From: Acholeplasma laidlawii
GTDB taxonomy: Bacteria > Bacillota_I > Bacilli_A > Acholeplasmatales > Acholeplasmataceae
Assembly (NCBI RefSeq): GCF_015709225.1
Contig: NZ_JADNRS010000029.1
Coordinates: 62,001 to 126,000, forward strand
Reading direction: 5' to 3'
Length of the DNA stretch: 64,000 nucleotides
In this document: one piece after another, positions 46,938 to 55,706 of the stretch
Layout of the letters: every line of letters begins with the position of its first letter
Numbering within the stretch: position 1 is the stretch's first letter
The notes under the pieces: model-generated
What the model saw: only the letters and a program-made list of their open reading frames with translations
What the model was told of the DNA's origin: nothing
The model's database searches: none
Position numbers and translations under genes: made by a program

Positions 46938-47032
46938 TGAAACCGTTAAACCTCACATAACCACATTTTAAATGTCATTTACAAGAAAAAGTCAATGTGT
47001 AATTAATAAAACGGTTTCACTCATGTTATAAT
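46938..47032 (+). promoter_or_regulatory. Promoter of the RpiR-type regulator with two inverted operator copies
   Basis: TGAAACCGTT occurs at 46938-46947 and, inverted, at 47010-47019 (AACGGTTTCA). The second copy sits just before the extended -10 (TGT-TATAAT, 47027-47032), so a bound protein would block polymerase; the first is about 70 bases upstream, allowing a loop. The rest of this 225-base gap is AT-rich without ORFs. Confidence 0.5.
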
Positions 47033-47066
47033 ATATAAGAGGAAGATAAATGAGGTGTAGTGATAA

Positions 47067-47912
47067 ATGAGTGTAATGTTAAACATGCTGAAAAATAAAG
47101 AAGCACTAAGTATGGCGGAACGCATTGTTCTTGACTATTTAATTGAGAATAAGACGTCACTTAAAGATTTTAGCGTGGAAAAAATTGCAGAGGCTGCTTA
47201 CACATCTCCAGCATCCGTTGTAAGAATGTGCAAAAAGTTAGGCTATAATGGTTTTAAAGATTTTAAAATCGATTTTATTCTTGCAAACTCTAAAGTAGAG
47301 ATTCCTGAGACAAGTGAATACACGGATGTTATTTTAATAAAAGATCAAAATAATGGAAAAAAAGCGATTGAGAATAATATTCGAGCACTTGAAGAAACTA
47401 TTAATCTATATGATGAAAAAACCTATACTAAAGCGGCATCCTTAATCATGAATGCTAGAAAGATATTAATCTTTGGTAAAGGATCAAGTTTCTTAGTATG
47501 TAAAGACTTAGAAATGAAATTAAGACGTATTAATAAATTTTGTGTGGCACAAGGCGAATCACATGACCAATTAGTGGATGCATCCTTTATTAATAATAAA
47601 GACGTTGTAATTTTCATATCAAACTCTGGTAAAACTAAAGAAATTATTTCCTCAGCATTACTAGCTAAAGAAAATAAAACACCAATTATTAGTATTACAA
47701 GAATTGGTTCAAGCATCCTTGCAGATATATCAGATATAGTGTTATATACTTCAGCACTAGAATCAGAATTTAGAAGTGCTGCGATGACTTCGCGTATATC
47801 TCAAATGTCCGTGGTTGATGCACTTTATGCAAAATGTGCATACACAGATATTGATCGTTCGATTCAAGCACTTGAGACAACTTATAGAACGATTAAAAAA
47901 TTTAAAAGATAA
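47067..47912 (+). CDS. RpiR/MurR-family transcriptional regulator
   Basis: A 281-residue sugar-phosphate regulator. N-terminal helix-turn-helix of HTH_6 type (residues about 1-75; KIAEAAYTSPASVVRMCKKLGYNGFKDFK), then a SIS sugar-isomerase fold (about 120-260) with ILIFGKGSSFLVCKDLEMKL and VIFISNSGKTKEIISSA. MurR (YbbH) of this family responds to MurNAc-6-phosphate, and here the next gene makes MurNAc-6-phosphate, which supports a MurR-like role. GAGGTG precedes the ATG. It has its own terminator and an operator pair at its promoter. Confidence 0.85.
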   Translation: MSVMLNMLKNKEALSMAERIVLDYLIENKTSLKDFSVEKIAEAAYTSPASVVRMCKKLGYNGFKDFKIDFILANSKVEIPETSEYTDVILIKDQNNGKKAIENNIRALEETINLYDEKTYTKAASLIMNARKILIFGKGSSFLVCKDLEMKLRRINKFCVAQGESHDQLVDASFINNKDVVIFISNSGKTKEIISSALLAKENKTPIISITRIGSSILADISDIVLYTSALESEFRSAAMTSRISQMSVVDALYAKCAYTDIDRSIQALETTYRTIKKFKR

Positions 47913-47920
47913 TTCAAATG

Positions 47921-47952
47921 AGAGCACCTATAAAATAGGTGCTCTTTTTTTG
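47921..47952 (+). terminator. Terminator after the RpiR-type gene
   Basis: AGAGCACCTAT (47921-47931), AAA, ATAGGTGCTCT (47935-47945), then a T run. Confidence 0.9.
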
Positions 47953-47987
47953 AAAACATTTTTCTAAGTGTGAAAGAATTAGACGAA

Positions 47988-48042
47988 ATTAAGCGCTTAC
48001 AAAAATATGGTAAGACTTTACTATATAATGAAAGCGTAACCA
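47988..48042 (+). promoter_or_regulatory. anmK promoter with two CRE-like sites
   Basis: TATAAT (48024-48029) is the -10. TGAAAGCGTAACCA (48029-48042) matches the CRE consensus at 13 of 14 positions and covers the start region. Upstream, ATTAAGCGCTTACA (47988-48001) holds the perfect palindrome TAAGCGCTTA. Both are in positions suited to repression. Confidence 0.6.
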
Positions 48043-48058
48043 AAATACGAGGTGGCAT

Positions 48059-49207
48059 ATGAACCAATCGAAACTTGCTTGCGGTATTATGAGTGGTACA
48101 TCATTAGATGGTATAGATGTTGCAATAGCAACAATTTCAGGTACTGGTCTTAATACAAAAATTGAACTCATCGTAGCAGAAACCTTTCCATATCCCAAAG
48201 ATATATTAGAAAGAGTTAAACTTGCTATTGATAATGAACTAAGGGTAAGAGACGTATCGAGTCTCAATTTTGAACTTGGTAGACTTTATGCAGATTGCGT
48301 CATTAAGTTATGTAAAGATAATAAGCTAAATCCTTCAAGTTTGAGTTTTATTGCATCGCATGGACAAACTGTGTACCACCAAGGTGCTACACAAGATGGA
48401 AGTAATCCAAACACACTTCAACTAGGTAGTGGATCTGTGATTGCAGGGTTAACCCAGACGACAGTCGTTTCAGATTTTAGGGTAGCAGATATGATTGCAG
48501 GTGGACAAGGGGCACCCCTTGTACCTTTTGTAGACTATATATTACTATCAAATAAAGATAAAACACGTATCATCCAAAACATTGGGGGAATATCTAATAT
48601 TACGGTATTACCTAAGACTCAATATGAAAAAGATGTCTATGCCTTTGATACAGGTCCGGGTAATATGATGATAAATTATGCAATGGAGTATTTCTTTAAT
48701 AAGCCATATGATGCATCAGGTGAAACTGCTAATAAAGGTCACCTTATCAAAGCACTATATGATGAAATACTTCAACACCCATTCTTAAAGCTACAACCAC
48801 CTAAATCATGTGGTAGAGAAGAATTTGGTGTTGGTTTTACAAAAGAGTTAATTAAAAAATATCATAACCATACACCGGAAGATATTATACATACACTCAC
48901 GATAGCAACCGCAGACACAATGGTGGATGCTATAGAAAAAATCGTTTTAAATAAACATGAAGTAGATGAACTTATCATCTCTGGTGGTGGCGTTCATAAT
49001 ACATTTTTGATGCAACATTTAAAGAAAAAACTACACCCAATAAACGTCTTATCCACAGATGATATTGGATTATCAAGTGATTTTAAAGAGGCTCTAGCAT
49101 TTATTGTTTTAGCCAATCAAACAATGTATCAAGAACCATCCAATCTACCTACAGCAACTGGTGCAAAAAAAGCTGTCGTACTTGGAAATGTTTCTTACTA
49201 CAGATAA
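48059..49207 (+). CDS. anmK: Anhydro-N-acetylmuramic acid kinase
   Basis: Opens 1,6-anhydro-MurNAc with ATP to give MurNAc-6-phosphate, the salvage step for fragments made by lytic transglycosylases. The 382-residue product has GIMSGTSLDGIDVAIA, FIASHGQTVYHQG, VVSDFRVADMIAGGQGAPLVPFVD, NIGGISNITVLP, DTGPGNMMINYA and ISGGGVHN, all family signatures. GAGGTG precedes the ATG. It follows an RpiR/MurR-type regulator and leads a group of sugar genes with gaps under 20 bases. No murQ etherase was seen. If the host has no wall, the substrate must come from other bacteria. Confidence 0.94.
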   Translation: MNQSKLACGIMSGTSLDGIDVAIATISGTGLNTKIELIVAETFPYPKDILERVKLAIDNELRVRDVSSLNFELGRLYADCVIKLCKDNKLNPSSLSFIASHGQTVYHQGATQDGSNPNTLQLGSGSVIAGLTQTTVVSDFRVADMIAGGQGAPLVPFVDYILLSNKDKTRIIQNIGGISNITVLPKTQYEKDVYAFDTGPGNMMINYAMEYFFNKPYDASGETANKGHLIKALYDEILQHPFLKLQPPKSCGREEFGVGFTKELIKKYHNHTPEDIIHTLTIATADTMVDAIEKIVLNKHEVDELIISGGGVHNTFLMQHLKKKLHPINVLSTDDIGLSSDFKEALAFIVLANQTMYQEPSNLPTATGAKKAVVLGNVSYYR

Positions 49208-49222
49208 AAAAAGGGGCTAATC

Positions 49223-50521
49223 ATGAATAAAAAATTAAAATTAGTAATTATTGGTGCAGGATCAAGTTACACACCAGAATTATTTAAACACATCATATTA
49301 AATTATCAAGATTTAAAAGTAACAGAGCTTGCACTAGTTGATTTAGAAGATAATCAAACGAGATTAAATATTATGACTGAATTTGCATACAGAATGTTTA
49401 AAAAGCATAACATTTCAATAGATATTTCTCAAACAATAAATAGAAGAGAAGCACTGGTTGATGCAGACTTTATACTTATTCAAATTAGAGTGGGTCGCAT
49501 GGAAGCAAGATATTTCGACGAAACTATTCCTGCACAATTTGAAATGTTAGGACATGAATCGATTGGTATTGGTGGCATGTTTAACGCGTTAAGAACTATT
49601 CCAGTGATTTATAAAATCATTGAAGATGTTAAAGAGCTGGCACCGAAGGCGTGGGTTATTAATATTAGTAATCCTACAGGAATCATTAGTGAAGCTGTAT
49701 TTAGATTTGCTGAATTTGATCGCTATATGGGTTTATCAAGTAGCCCAAATCAAGCAACCAAAAGTATCATTGAAAGATTAGGTGCAAAACCTTCTGAAGT
49801 AGTGCCTTATTTTGCAGGTTTAAGTGAATTATCATTTATCTCTAAAATATATCATAAGAGTAAGGACAAACTACCTAAACTTTTAGAAGAAGACTTTTGT
49901 CCGTCTAAAAGATTTATGGCACAAGAAAATATAAAACAACTTAAATTATATCCCCATCCAAATTTAAGAGTGTTTTATCAATATGATATAGCAGTACCTG
50001 AGTTTTTAGAACAAATTAGAAATAACAACATTCGTACGAATGAAGTCATTCAAATAGATGAAGTATTATTTAAACAATACAGTGACCCCTCAGTAGATGA
50101 AGTACCTAAAGATATTGAAAAAAGACTTGGTCATGATTATGCACAAACAGCGATTCAAATCATTGATTCTATGGTGAATAATAAAAAGAACTATCATGTG
50201 ATTAATACAGTAAATCGTGGTCATATCCAAGGACTACCTAATGAAACATCTATAGAAATCACTTCACGTATTACAAATAAAGGACCAATTCCTGTCCATA
50301 TTGGTGAACTGCCACTTCAAATACGTGGTATCGTTCAACATTTAAAAGCTTATGAAGAATTACTATGTGATGCGATTTATGAAAAGAACTTAGATAAAGC
50401 ACTACTTGCATATCAAGTGCATCCTTTATCTAAATCATTTATTACTACCAAACATGCATTTGATGCATTATATGAAAAACATAAAAATTTACTAACATAC
50501 TATGGAGCGTACAACATATGA
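49223..50521 (+). CDS. GH4-family NAD-dependent glycosidase homologue lacking the metal ligands
   Basis: The 432-residue protein matches family GH4 (6-phospho-beta-glucosidase/LicH type): Rossmann loop VIIGAGSSYTPEL, VDLEDNQTRL, GIGGMFNALRTIPVI, and INISNPTGIISEAVFR. GH4 enzymes use NAD and bind Mn2+ through Cys in GLCN-x-P and His in GLNHL. Here these read GLSSSP (Ser172) and GLSEL (Glu202), so both ligands are replaced. It may be metal-free, use other ligands, or have a new reaction. AAGGGG precedes the ATG, 16 bases after anmK, and its end overlaps the next ATG by 4 bases. Cytoplasmic. Confidence 0.82.
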   Translation: MNKKLKLVIIGAGSSYTPELFKHIILNYQDLKVTELALVDLEDNQTRLNIMTEFAYRMFKKHNISIDISQTINRREALVDADFILIQIRVGRMEARYFDETIPAQFEMLGHESIGIGGMFNALRTIPVIYKIIEDVKELAPKAWVINISNPTGIISEAVFRFAEFDRYMGLSSSPNQATKSIIERLGAKPSEVVPYFAGLSELSFISKIYHKSKDKLPKLLEEDFCPSKRFMAQENIKQLKLYPHPNLRVFYQYDIAVPEFLEQIRNNNIRTNEVIQIDEVLFKQYSDPSVDEVPKDIEKRLGHDYAQTAIQIIDSMVNNKKNYHVINTVNRGHIQGLPNETSIEITSRITNKGPIPVHIGELPLQIRGIVQHLKAYEELLCDAIYEKNLDKALLAYQVHPLSKSFITTKHAFDALYEKHKNLLTYYGAYNI

Positions 50522-51732
50522 AACTAAACTATTTTGGAACTGATAAATCACTTAATTACTTTAATACAGATAAACAAGTAGTTATACCTGAAAAATTTAA
50601 CTTAAAACCATTTAGAGCATTTTGGATTTCTAATGTGTTAAACATTGATTTACCCAATATGAAAGATCCATCTTATAAAGATAAAGTCATAGAAATGCTA
50701 GACACAGCTAAAGCATATAACATGACAGCAATCTTTTTTCAGGTACGTACAACAAATGATGCTTTCTATAAATCTAAGTTAAATCCATATTCTAGATTCT
50801 TAACTGGAAAAGAAGGAGAAGTTCCTTCATTTGATGTACTAGAGTTTGTTATTAAGGAAGCTAAAAAAAGAAATTTAGAAGTCCATGCTTGGTGTAATCC
50901 ATACCGCGTCAGTATGAAAACTGAAATGACTAAAGCTGAATATTTAAATACGTTAGATGATTTAAATTTTGCTAAAAAACATCCAGAGTTTGTTGTAACT
51001 GACAAAAATGGTCAACTGATCTTAAACCCAGCAAAAGAAGAGGTGAAAACATTTATTATTGATTCTATGCTAGAAATTGCAGATAACTATGATGTACATG
51101 GAATTCACTTTGATGATTACTTCTATCCATATGCAGGTTTAAGCGATAGTGATAATGATACCTATGATTTTGAACAAAGAATAGATAAATCATTAACACT
51201 AGGCGATTTTAGAAGAAATCAAATTACAGATGTTGTAAGAAACTTAAATAAAACATTAAAAGAAAAACACCCTAACTTAAGATTTGGTGTATCGCCATTT
51301 GGTATATGGAAAACTAAAAAAAATGATGCATTAGGTTCGAATGTAGATCCACAATGTAGTCAATCTTATGATAATCAATATGCAGATAGTTACTTATGGA
51401 TTAAAGAAGGAATAATCGACTACATCGTACCACAACTTTACTGGGATTTTGAGCACAAATTAGCACCATTTGCGGATTTAGCTTTATGGTGGGCTGATGT
51501 ATGTAAGGGTTCGAATGTAGATTTATATATAGGACATGGTCCATACCGCTATGGTGAAAAGGGTGGCTATGAAAATCCTTATGAAGTCGTGAATCAACTT
51601 AAATTTACAAATCAATTTGAAAATGTAGTTGGTAATGTATTCTTTACATATAAGACATTTATCGATGAAACAAAACAACAACAAGGTATGCATCTTGTTA
51701 AAAAATTACTGAATGGAAGTGAGGATGTTTAA
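50518..51732 (+). CDS. Cytoplasmic GHL10-family glycoside-hydrolase-like protein
   Basis: The 404-residue product is a single GHL10 (PF02638) TIM barrel: FRAFWISNV, FFQVRTTNDAFY, VHAWCNPYR, GIHFDDYFYPY, FGVSPFGIW and PQLYWDF are all present. It has no signal peptide and no membrane segment. E. coli DigH, a GHL10 protein, acts on denuded peptidoglycan glycans, and DigH-like proteins are usually exported, so a cytoplasmic copy suggests work on imported oligosaccharides. Its ATG lies within the previous stop (4-base overlap) and its own TAA overlaps the next ATG by 1 base. Confidence 0.85.
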   Translation: MKLNYFGTDKSLNYFNTDKQVVIPEKFNLKPFRAFWISNVLNIDLPNMKDPSYKDKVIEMLDTAKAYNMTAIFFQVRTTNDAFYKSKLNPYSRFLTGKEGEVPSFDVLEFVIKEAKKRNLEVHAWCNPYRVSMKTEMTKAEYLNTLDDLNFAKKHPEFVVTDKNGQLILNPAKEEVKTFIIDSMLEIADNYDVHGIHFDDYFYPYAGLSDSDNDTYDFEQRIDKSLTLGDFRRNQITDVVRNLNKTLKEKHPNLRFGVSPFGIWKTKKNDALGSNVDPQCSQSYDNQYADSYLWIKEGIIDYIVPQLYWDFEHKLAPFADLALWWADVCKGSNVDLYIGHGPYRYGEKGGYENPYEVVNQLKFTNQFENVVGNVFFTYKTFIDETKQQQGMHLVKKLLNGSEDV

Positions 51733-54700
51733 TGAAGAAAGTAATTTTACTATTATTAACGCTCGTATTAACGTTAACTTTAATACCAACAAATGAAACA
51801 CATGCTTATCCAGAACCTGAGGTTTTAACTTCACCCGGTGAATTTAGAGCAACTTGGATATCTCATTTAATTGGAAGCATGTCAGATTATACATCAGAAC
51901 AAAACTTTAAAAATGAAGTTAATTCAATTTTAAATAATATGGAAGCAAACAATTTAAATGTTGCTATCGTACATTTTATAACACATAATAATGCACTTTA
52001 TAAATCTGAAATCAACCCAGTTGCAAGTTGGTTTGCAAATGTTAACTTTGATGTATTTGATCCGATGGCATATTTCATCGAAGAAGCACACAAAAGAGGG
52101 ATTGAATTTCATGCTTGGGTGAACCCATATCGCGTGACTGCAAAATCATCAGATTTAATGCAGAATAAATCTGGTAGTATACCCGCTCAAAATCCACAAA
52201 CTAATCCAGCGAATCTCTTATCAAATAACACAGGTGATGGCAATATTTTAAACCCTGCATTACCAGTAGTACGTGAACATGTTGTAAATACGATATTAGA
52301 AATCATTGAAAACTATAATGTGGATGCCATCCACTTTGATGATTACTTCTATATGGAAATGAATAATGGTAGTATCTTAAATGACCCGGACCAAGCATTA
52401 TTTTTATCTGATCCGCTAGGTCAACCAAATACAGCTGTTGGTAAAGCAAATTGGCGCCGTGCGCAAATTAATACATTCATTGAACAGGCATCTAACGCGA
52501 TTAAAACTTTTAACCAAGCAAACGATCGTTATGTTCAATTTGGTATTTCTCCAACCGGTATTTATAGAAATGGTGATGGTGTTGTTACCTATGATCAAGA
52601 CGGAAAACCTATTACAAATGGTTCAAACACACAAGGTCAAGAACACTATGCATCATATCTATTTGCAGATACCCTTCACTGGATAAGTGAAGGATGGTTA
52701 GATTATATTCTTCCTCAAAGTTATTGGTCAATAGATCATGATTTAGGTGGTTTTAATAATGTAATGAGTTGGTGGAACAAGGTGGTTAGGTTTTTACCTG
52801 TTAATTTATACTCTGGAATAGGTGTTTACATGCAAACAAATGGTTGGTTAAGTAATGTAAATGAGTTTTCTGATCAATTAGACATATTAATAAATTTAGA
52901 AAATGTGAATGGCTTTAGTGTTTACTCTTATAATTATTTAAAAGATGCATTTAATGGTTCAACAAATATGACTTCTCAACAAATCAATAAGGCTTATCAA
53001 AATCACTTGACTAATTTTGCTGTCTTACCAGAAATTAAAAGTATGTACCCTGTAAGATTACCTCAGGTTTCAAATGTTGTACATAATCCTACAAATGGGT
53101 TATTAACATTTGATGCACAAACTGATGCAAAATTCTACTATATCTATAAATCAAGTAATCCATTAAACTATGTGGATGCTGAGATTATCGATATCATCCC
53201 AAATGATGGTAATACTACAATCACTTGGGATTCTAATGATACAACCACTTCAAATAACTATGGTGTACGTTCCATTTCTTATACCAATCACTTAAGTCCT
53301 ACATTTGAAAGTAGTATTGAAGCACCAACACATACCTTTACAGGTACATTTGATGGTGTTAGATTTACATCACAAGTAGAACTAGAATTTAGTAGTGAAC
53401 ATGATATTTACTATAGTTTAGATGGTAACACTTGGGAAAGTTATACAACACCGATTCATATTATTACAAACGGTCTAAATACAATCTACTATAAAGCAGT
53501 TGATAGTTTAGGCAATGAATCCAACGTAAAACTGCTTAATTTCTATACAGAAATTAAAAATGAAGTGCTACCAACAATTACAATTAATGGTACAGCATCT
53601 GGAACAAGTTATCTAGTAGGTACAAAAATTGAAATAGATTCACCAAATCATGATATTTGGGTCAAAATAAACCACGGTAGTCCGGGTACCTGGGTACCTT
53701 ATGAAGGACCTATCACATTAACATCAACAGGTAACTATGCAGTGTTAGCTAAGACTATTGATAAAGGTGGCATTGAATCTGCTGAAGTTCAACAAAACCT
53801 ACGTATTGTCTCAAGTTACACTACACCAACACTCGAAATTGCAGGTGATGGAGTTGATTCAAATTATGACTGGTTAGAAATTACTATTAACTTCGATCAA
53901 AATGCACCTGAACCAAGATATCGAATGAATGGAGGAGCTTGGATACAATATGTAGAGCCTATCTTATTTGAACAAGTTGGTCACTATACAATAGAATATC
54001 GTAATGGACCATTAGAGCCTATTTATAGTAAAACATTTAATATTGTAGAAGGTCCAGGAGAAGTTACTGTAGACATTCAAGGTAACTTAGTGGAAGGTAC
54101 ATATATTGGACCTGTCACAGTTACTTTAACGCCTAATCAATCAACAGATAAAATTGAATATCGACTTTATAATGGACAAAATTGGACTACATGGTCTAAT
54201 TACACATCACCAATTACAATTTCAACAACAGCAAATCATAGAGTAGCTTATAGAGTAACATCTTTAGCAGGTATTGTATCTGATGATGTAGAAATAAGAA
54301 TACCAGTATCCATTCCAATTACAGAAGACAATCCATTCGTCATTAGAAATGGACAAAATGTCTATTACTATCAAACAAATACACCAGTAGCACTACCAAC
54401 AACATATACAGAAAAAGATAAAGAAATCCGTGCTGTTTGGGTTGCTACTGTAGCTAATATCGATATAACACAGTATGATAATGAAGAAAACTATAAGAAC
54501 CAAATTATAAGTATACTAGAACGTATGAAAGAACTTAAGTTTAATACAATGTTCTTCCAAACAAGACCGATGAATGATTCATTTTATCCATCTGAATATG
54601 CACCAATGTCAAGATTCTTATCTGGCACAGAAGGTGTAGGTGTGGGTTGGGACGTCTTAGAATTCTTAATTGAGGAAGCACATGCACGTGGTATTGAAGT

Positions 54701-55706
54701 ACATGCATGGATGAATCCTTACCGCGTAGCAAGTGGTTCTACAGCATCTATTGAAGATCAATTAGCACTACTACATGATTCAAACTTTGCTAAACAAAAT
54801 CCAACTTATGTCGTACAAGATCAAGGTGGTGCACTTATTTTAAACCCAGGGATACCTGAGGTTAGACAGTATTTATACAATATCGTTGATGAATTAATGG
54901 AAAATTATGCAATAGATGGTGTTCACTTTGATGATTACTTCTATAGTTATAGTGGAACAGAAGACGGTCAAGATGCGGATGCATTCTTAAACTACAATCC
55001 AAACAATTTATCACGTGATGACTGGCGACGTGAAAATGTTAACATGTTTGTGAAAAATATCTTTGAACGTGTTGAGGCACATAATGAAGATAATGATATG
55101 CATGTGAAGTTTGGTATTTCTCCATTTGGAATTTGGAGAAATAAAACACAAGATCCACTAGGATCAAATTCACAAGGTTTATCTAGCTATTCAGCTCAAT
55201 ATGCAGACTCCAGAAAATGGGTTAAAGAAGGCTGGTTACATTATATTATTCCTCAATTATACTGGCAATTTGATCACTCAACAGCACGTTTTGCTGACTT
55301 AGTGGACTGGTGGGTTGATACAGTAAAAGATACAGGGGTCGACTTAATTATTGGACAAGGTTTCTATAGATATGCAGAAAGTTCAAATAATTGGACAAAT
55401 GAATCTGAGTTCTTAGAACAATTAAGATATATGTCACAATATGATGAGATTATTGGAAGTTCTATATTCTCTTATAAAACATTAAACTCTAACCATGCGC
55501 TTGTTCAGGCTGCACTTACTAGATTAGAAGACCATTATTGGACTAAAAATGTAGAACATACATGGGAAACACATATGAATGATGAAGACCCAGCTCCAGA
55601 ACCTACACCAGCAAACTTTGATATAGCTATATTTATATCAGCGGTTTCAACTTTTGTAGTACTGTTAGGTGTTGTAATATTCATTGTTGTAAAGAAGAAA
55701 AGATAA
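51732..55706 (+). CDS. Surface protein with two GHL10 domains, Ig/FN3-like middle and C-terminal anchor
   Basis: A 1324-residue secreted protein. Signal peptide about 1-26 (ending ETHAY); GHL10 domain 1 about 35-440 (HAWVNPYR, HFDDYFYMEM near 200, FGISPTGIY); a middle of beta-sandwich repeats (440-880), several with DIYYSLDGNTWESY-like chitobiase/FN3 pattern; GHL10 domain 2 about 890-1280 (FFQTRPMNDSFY, HAWMNPYR, HFDDYFYSYSG near 1064, FGISPFGIW, PQLYWQF); a transmembrane helix about 1300-1319 and basic tail. Domain 1 has lost the Q-x-R motif (VHFITHNNALY). It probably depolymerises an external glycan. Overlaps its neighbours by 1 base at each end. Confidence 0.85.
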   Translation: MKKVILLLLTLVLTLTLIPTNETHAYPEPEVLTSPGEFRATWISHLIGSMSDYTSEQNFKNEVNSILNNMEANNLNVAIVHFITHNNALYKSEINPVASWFANVNFDVFDPMAYFIEEAHKRGIEFHAWVNPYRVTAKSSDLMQNKSGSIPAQNPQTNPANLLSNNTGDGNILNPALPVVREHVVNTILEIIENYNVDAIHFDDYFYMEMNNGSILNDPDQALFLSDPLGQPNTAVGKANWRRAQINTFIEQASNAIKTFNQANDRYVQFGISPTGIYRNGDGVVTYDQDGKPITNGSNTQGQEHYASYLFADTLHWISEGWLDYILPQSYWSIDHDLGGFNNVMSWWNKVVRFLPVNLYSGIGVYMQTNGWLSNVNEFSDQLDILINLENVNGFSVYSYNYLKDAFNGSTNMTSQQINKAYQNHLTNFAVLPEIKSMYPVRLPQVSNVVHNPTNGLLTFDAQTDAKFYYIYKSSNPLNYVDAEIIDIIPNDGNTTITWDSNDTTTSNNYGVRSISYTNHLSPTFESSIEAPTHTFTGTFDGVRFTSQVELEFSSEHDIYYSLDGNTWESYTTPIHIITNGLNTIYYKAVDSLGNESNVKLLNFYTEIKNEVLPTITINGTASGTSYLVGTKIEIDSPNHDIWVKINHGSPGTWVPYEGPITLTSTGNYAVLAKTIDKGGIESAEVQQNLRIVSSYTTPTLEIAGDGVDSNYDWLEITINFDQNAPEPRYRMNGGAWIQYVEPILFEQVGHYTIEYRNGPLEPIYSKTFNIVEGPGEVTVDIQGNLVEGTYIGPVTVTLTPNQSTDKIEYRLYNGQNWTTWSNYTSPITISTTANHRVAYRVTSLAGIVSDDVEIRIPVSIPITEDNPFVIRNGQNVYYYQTNTPVALPTTYTEKDKEIRAVWVATVANIDITQYDNEENYKNQIISILERMKELKFNTMFFQTRPMNDSFYPSEYAPMSRFLSGTEGVGVGWDVLEFLIEEAHARGIEVHAWMNPYRVASGSTASIEDQLALLHDSNFAKQNPTYVVQDQGGALILNPGIPEVRQYLYNIVDELMENYAIDGVHFDDYFYSYSGTEDGQDADAFLNYNPNNLSRDDWRRENVNMFVKNIFERVEAHNEDNDMHVKFGISPFGIWRNKTQDPLGSNSQGLSSYSAQYADSRKWVKEGWLHYIIPQLYWQFDHSTARFADLVDWWVDTVKDTGVDLIIGQGFYRYAESSNNWTNESEFLEQLRYMSQYDEIIGSSIFSYKTLNSNHALVQAALTRLEDHYWTKNVEHTWETHMNDEDPAPEPTPANFDIAIFISAVSTFVVLLGVVIFIVVKKKR

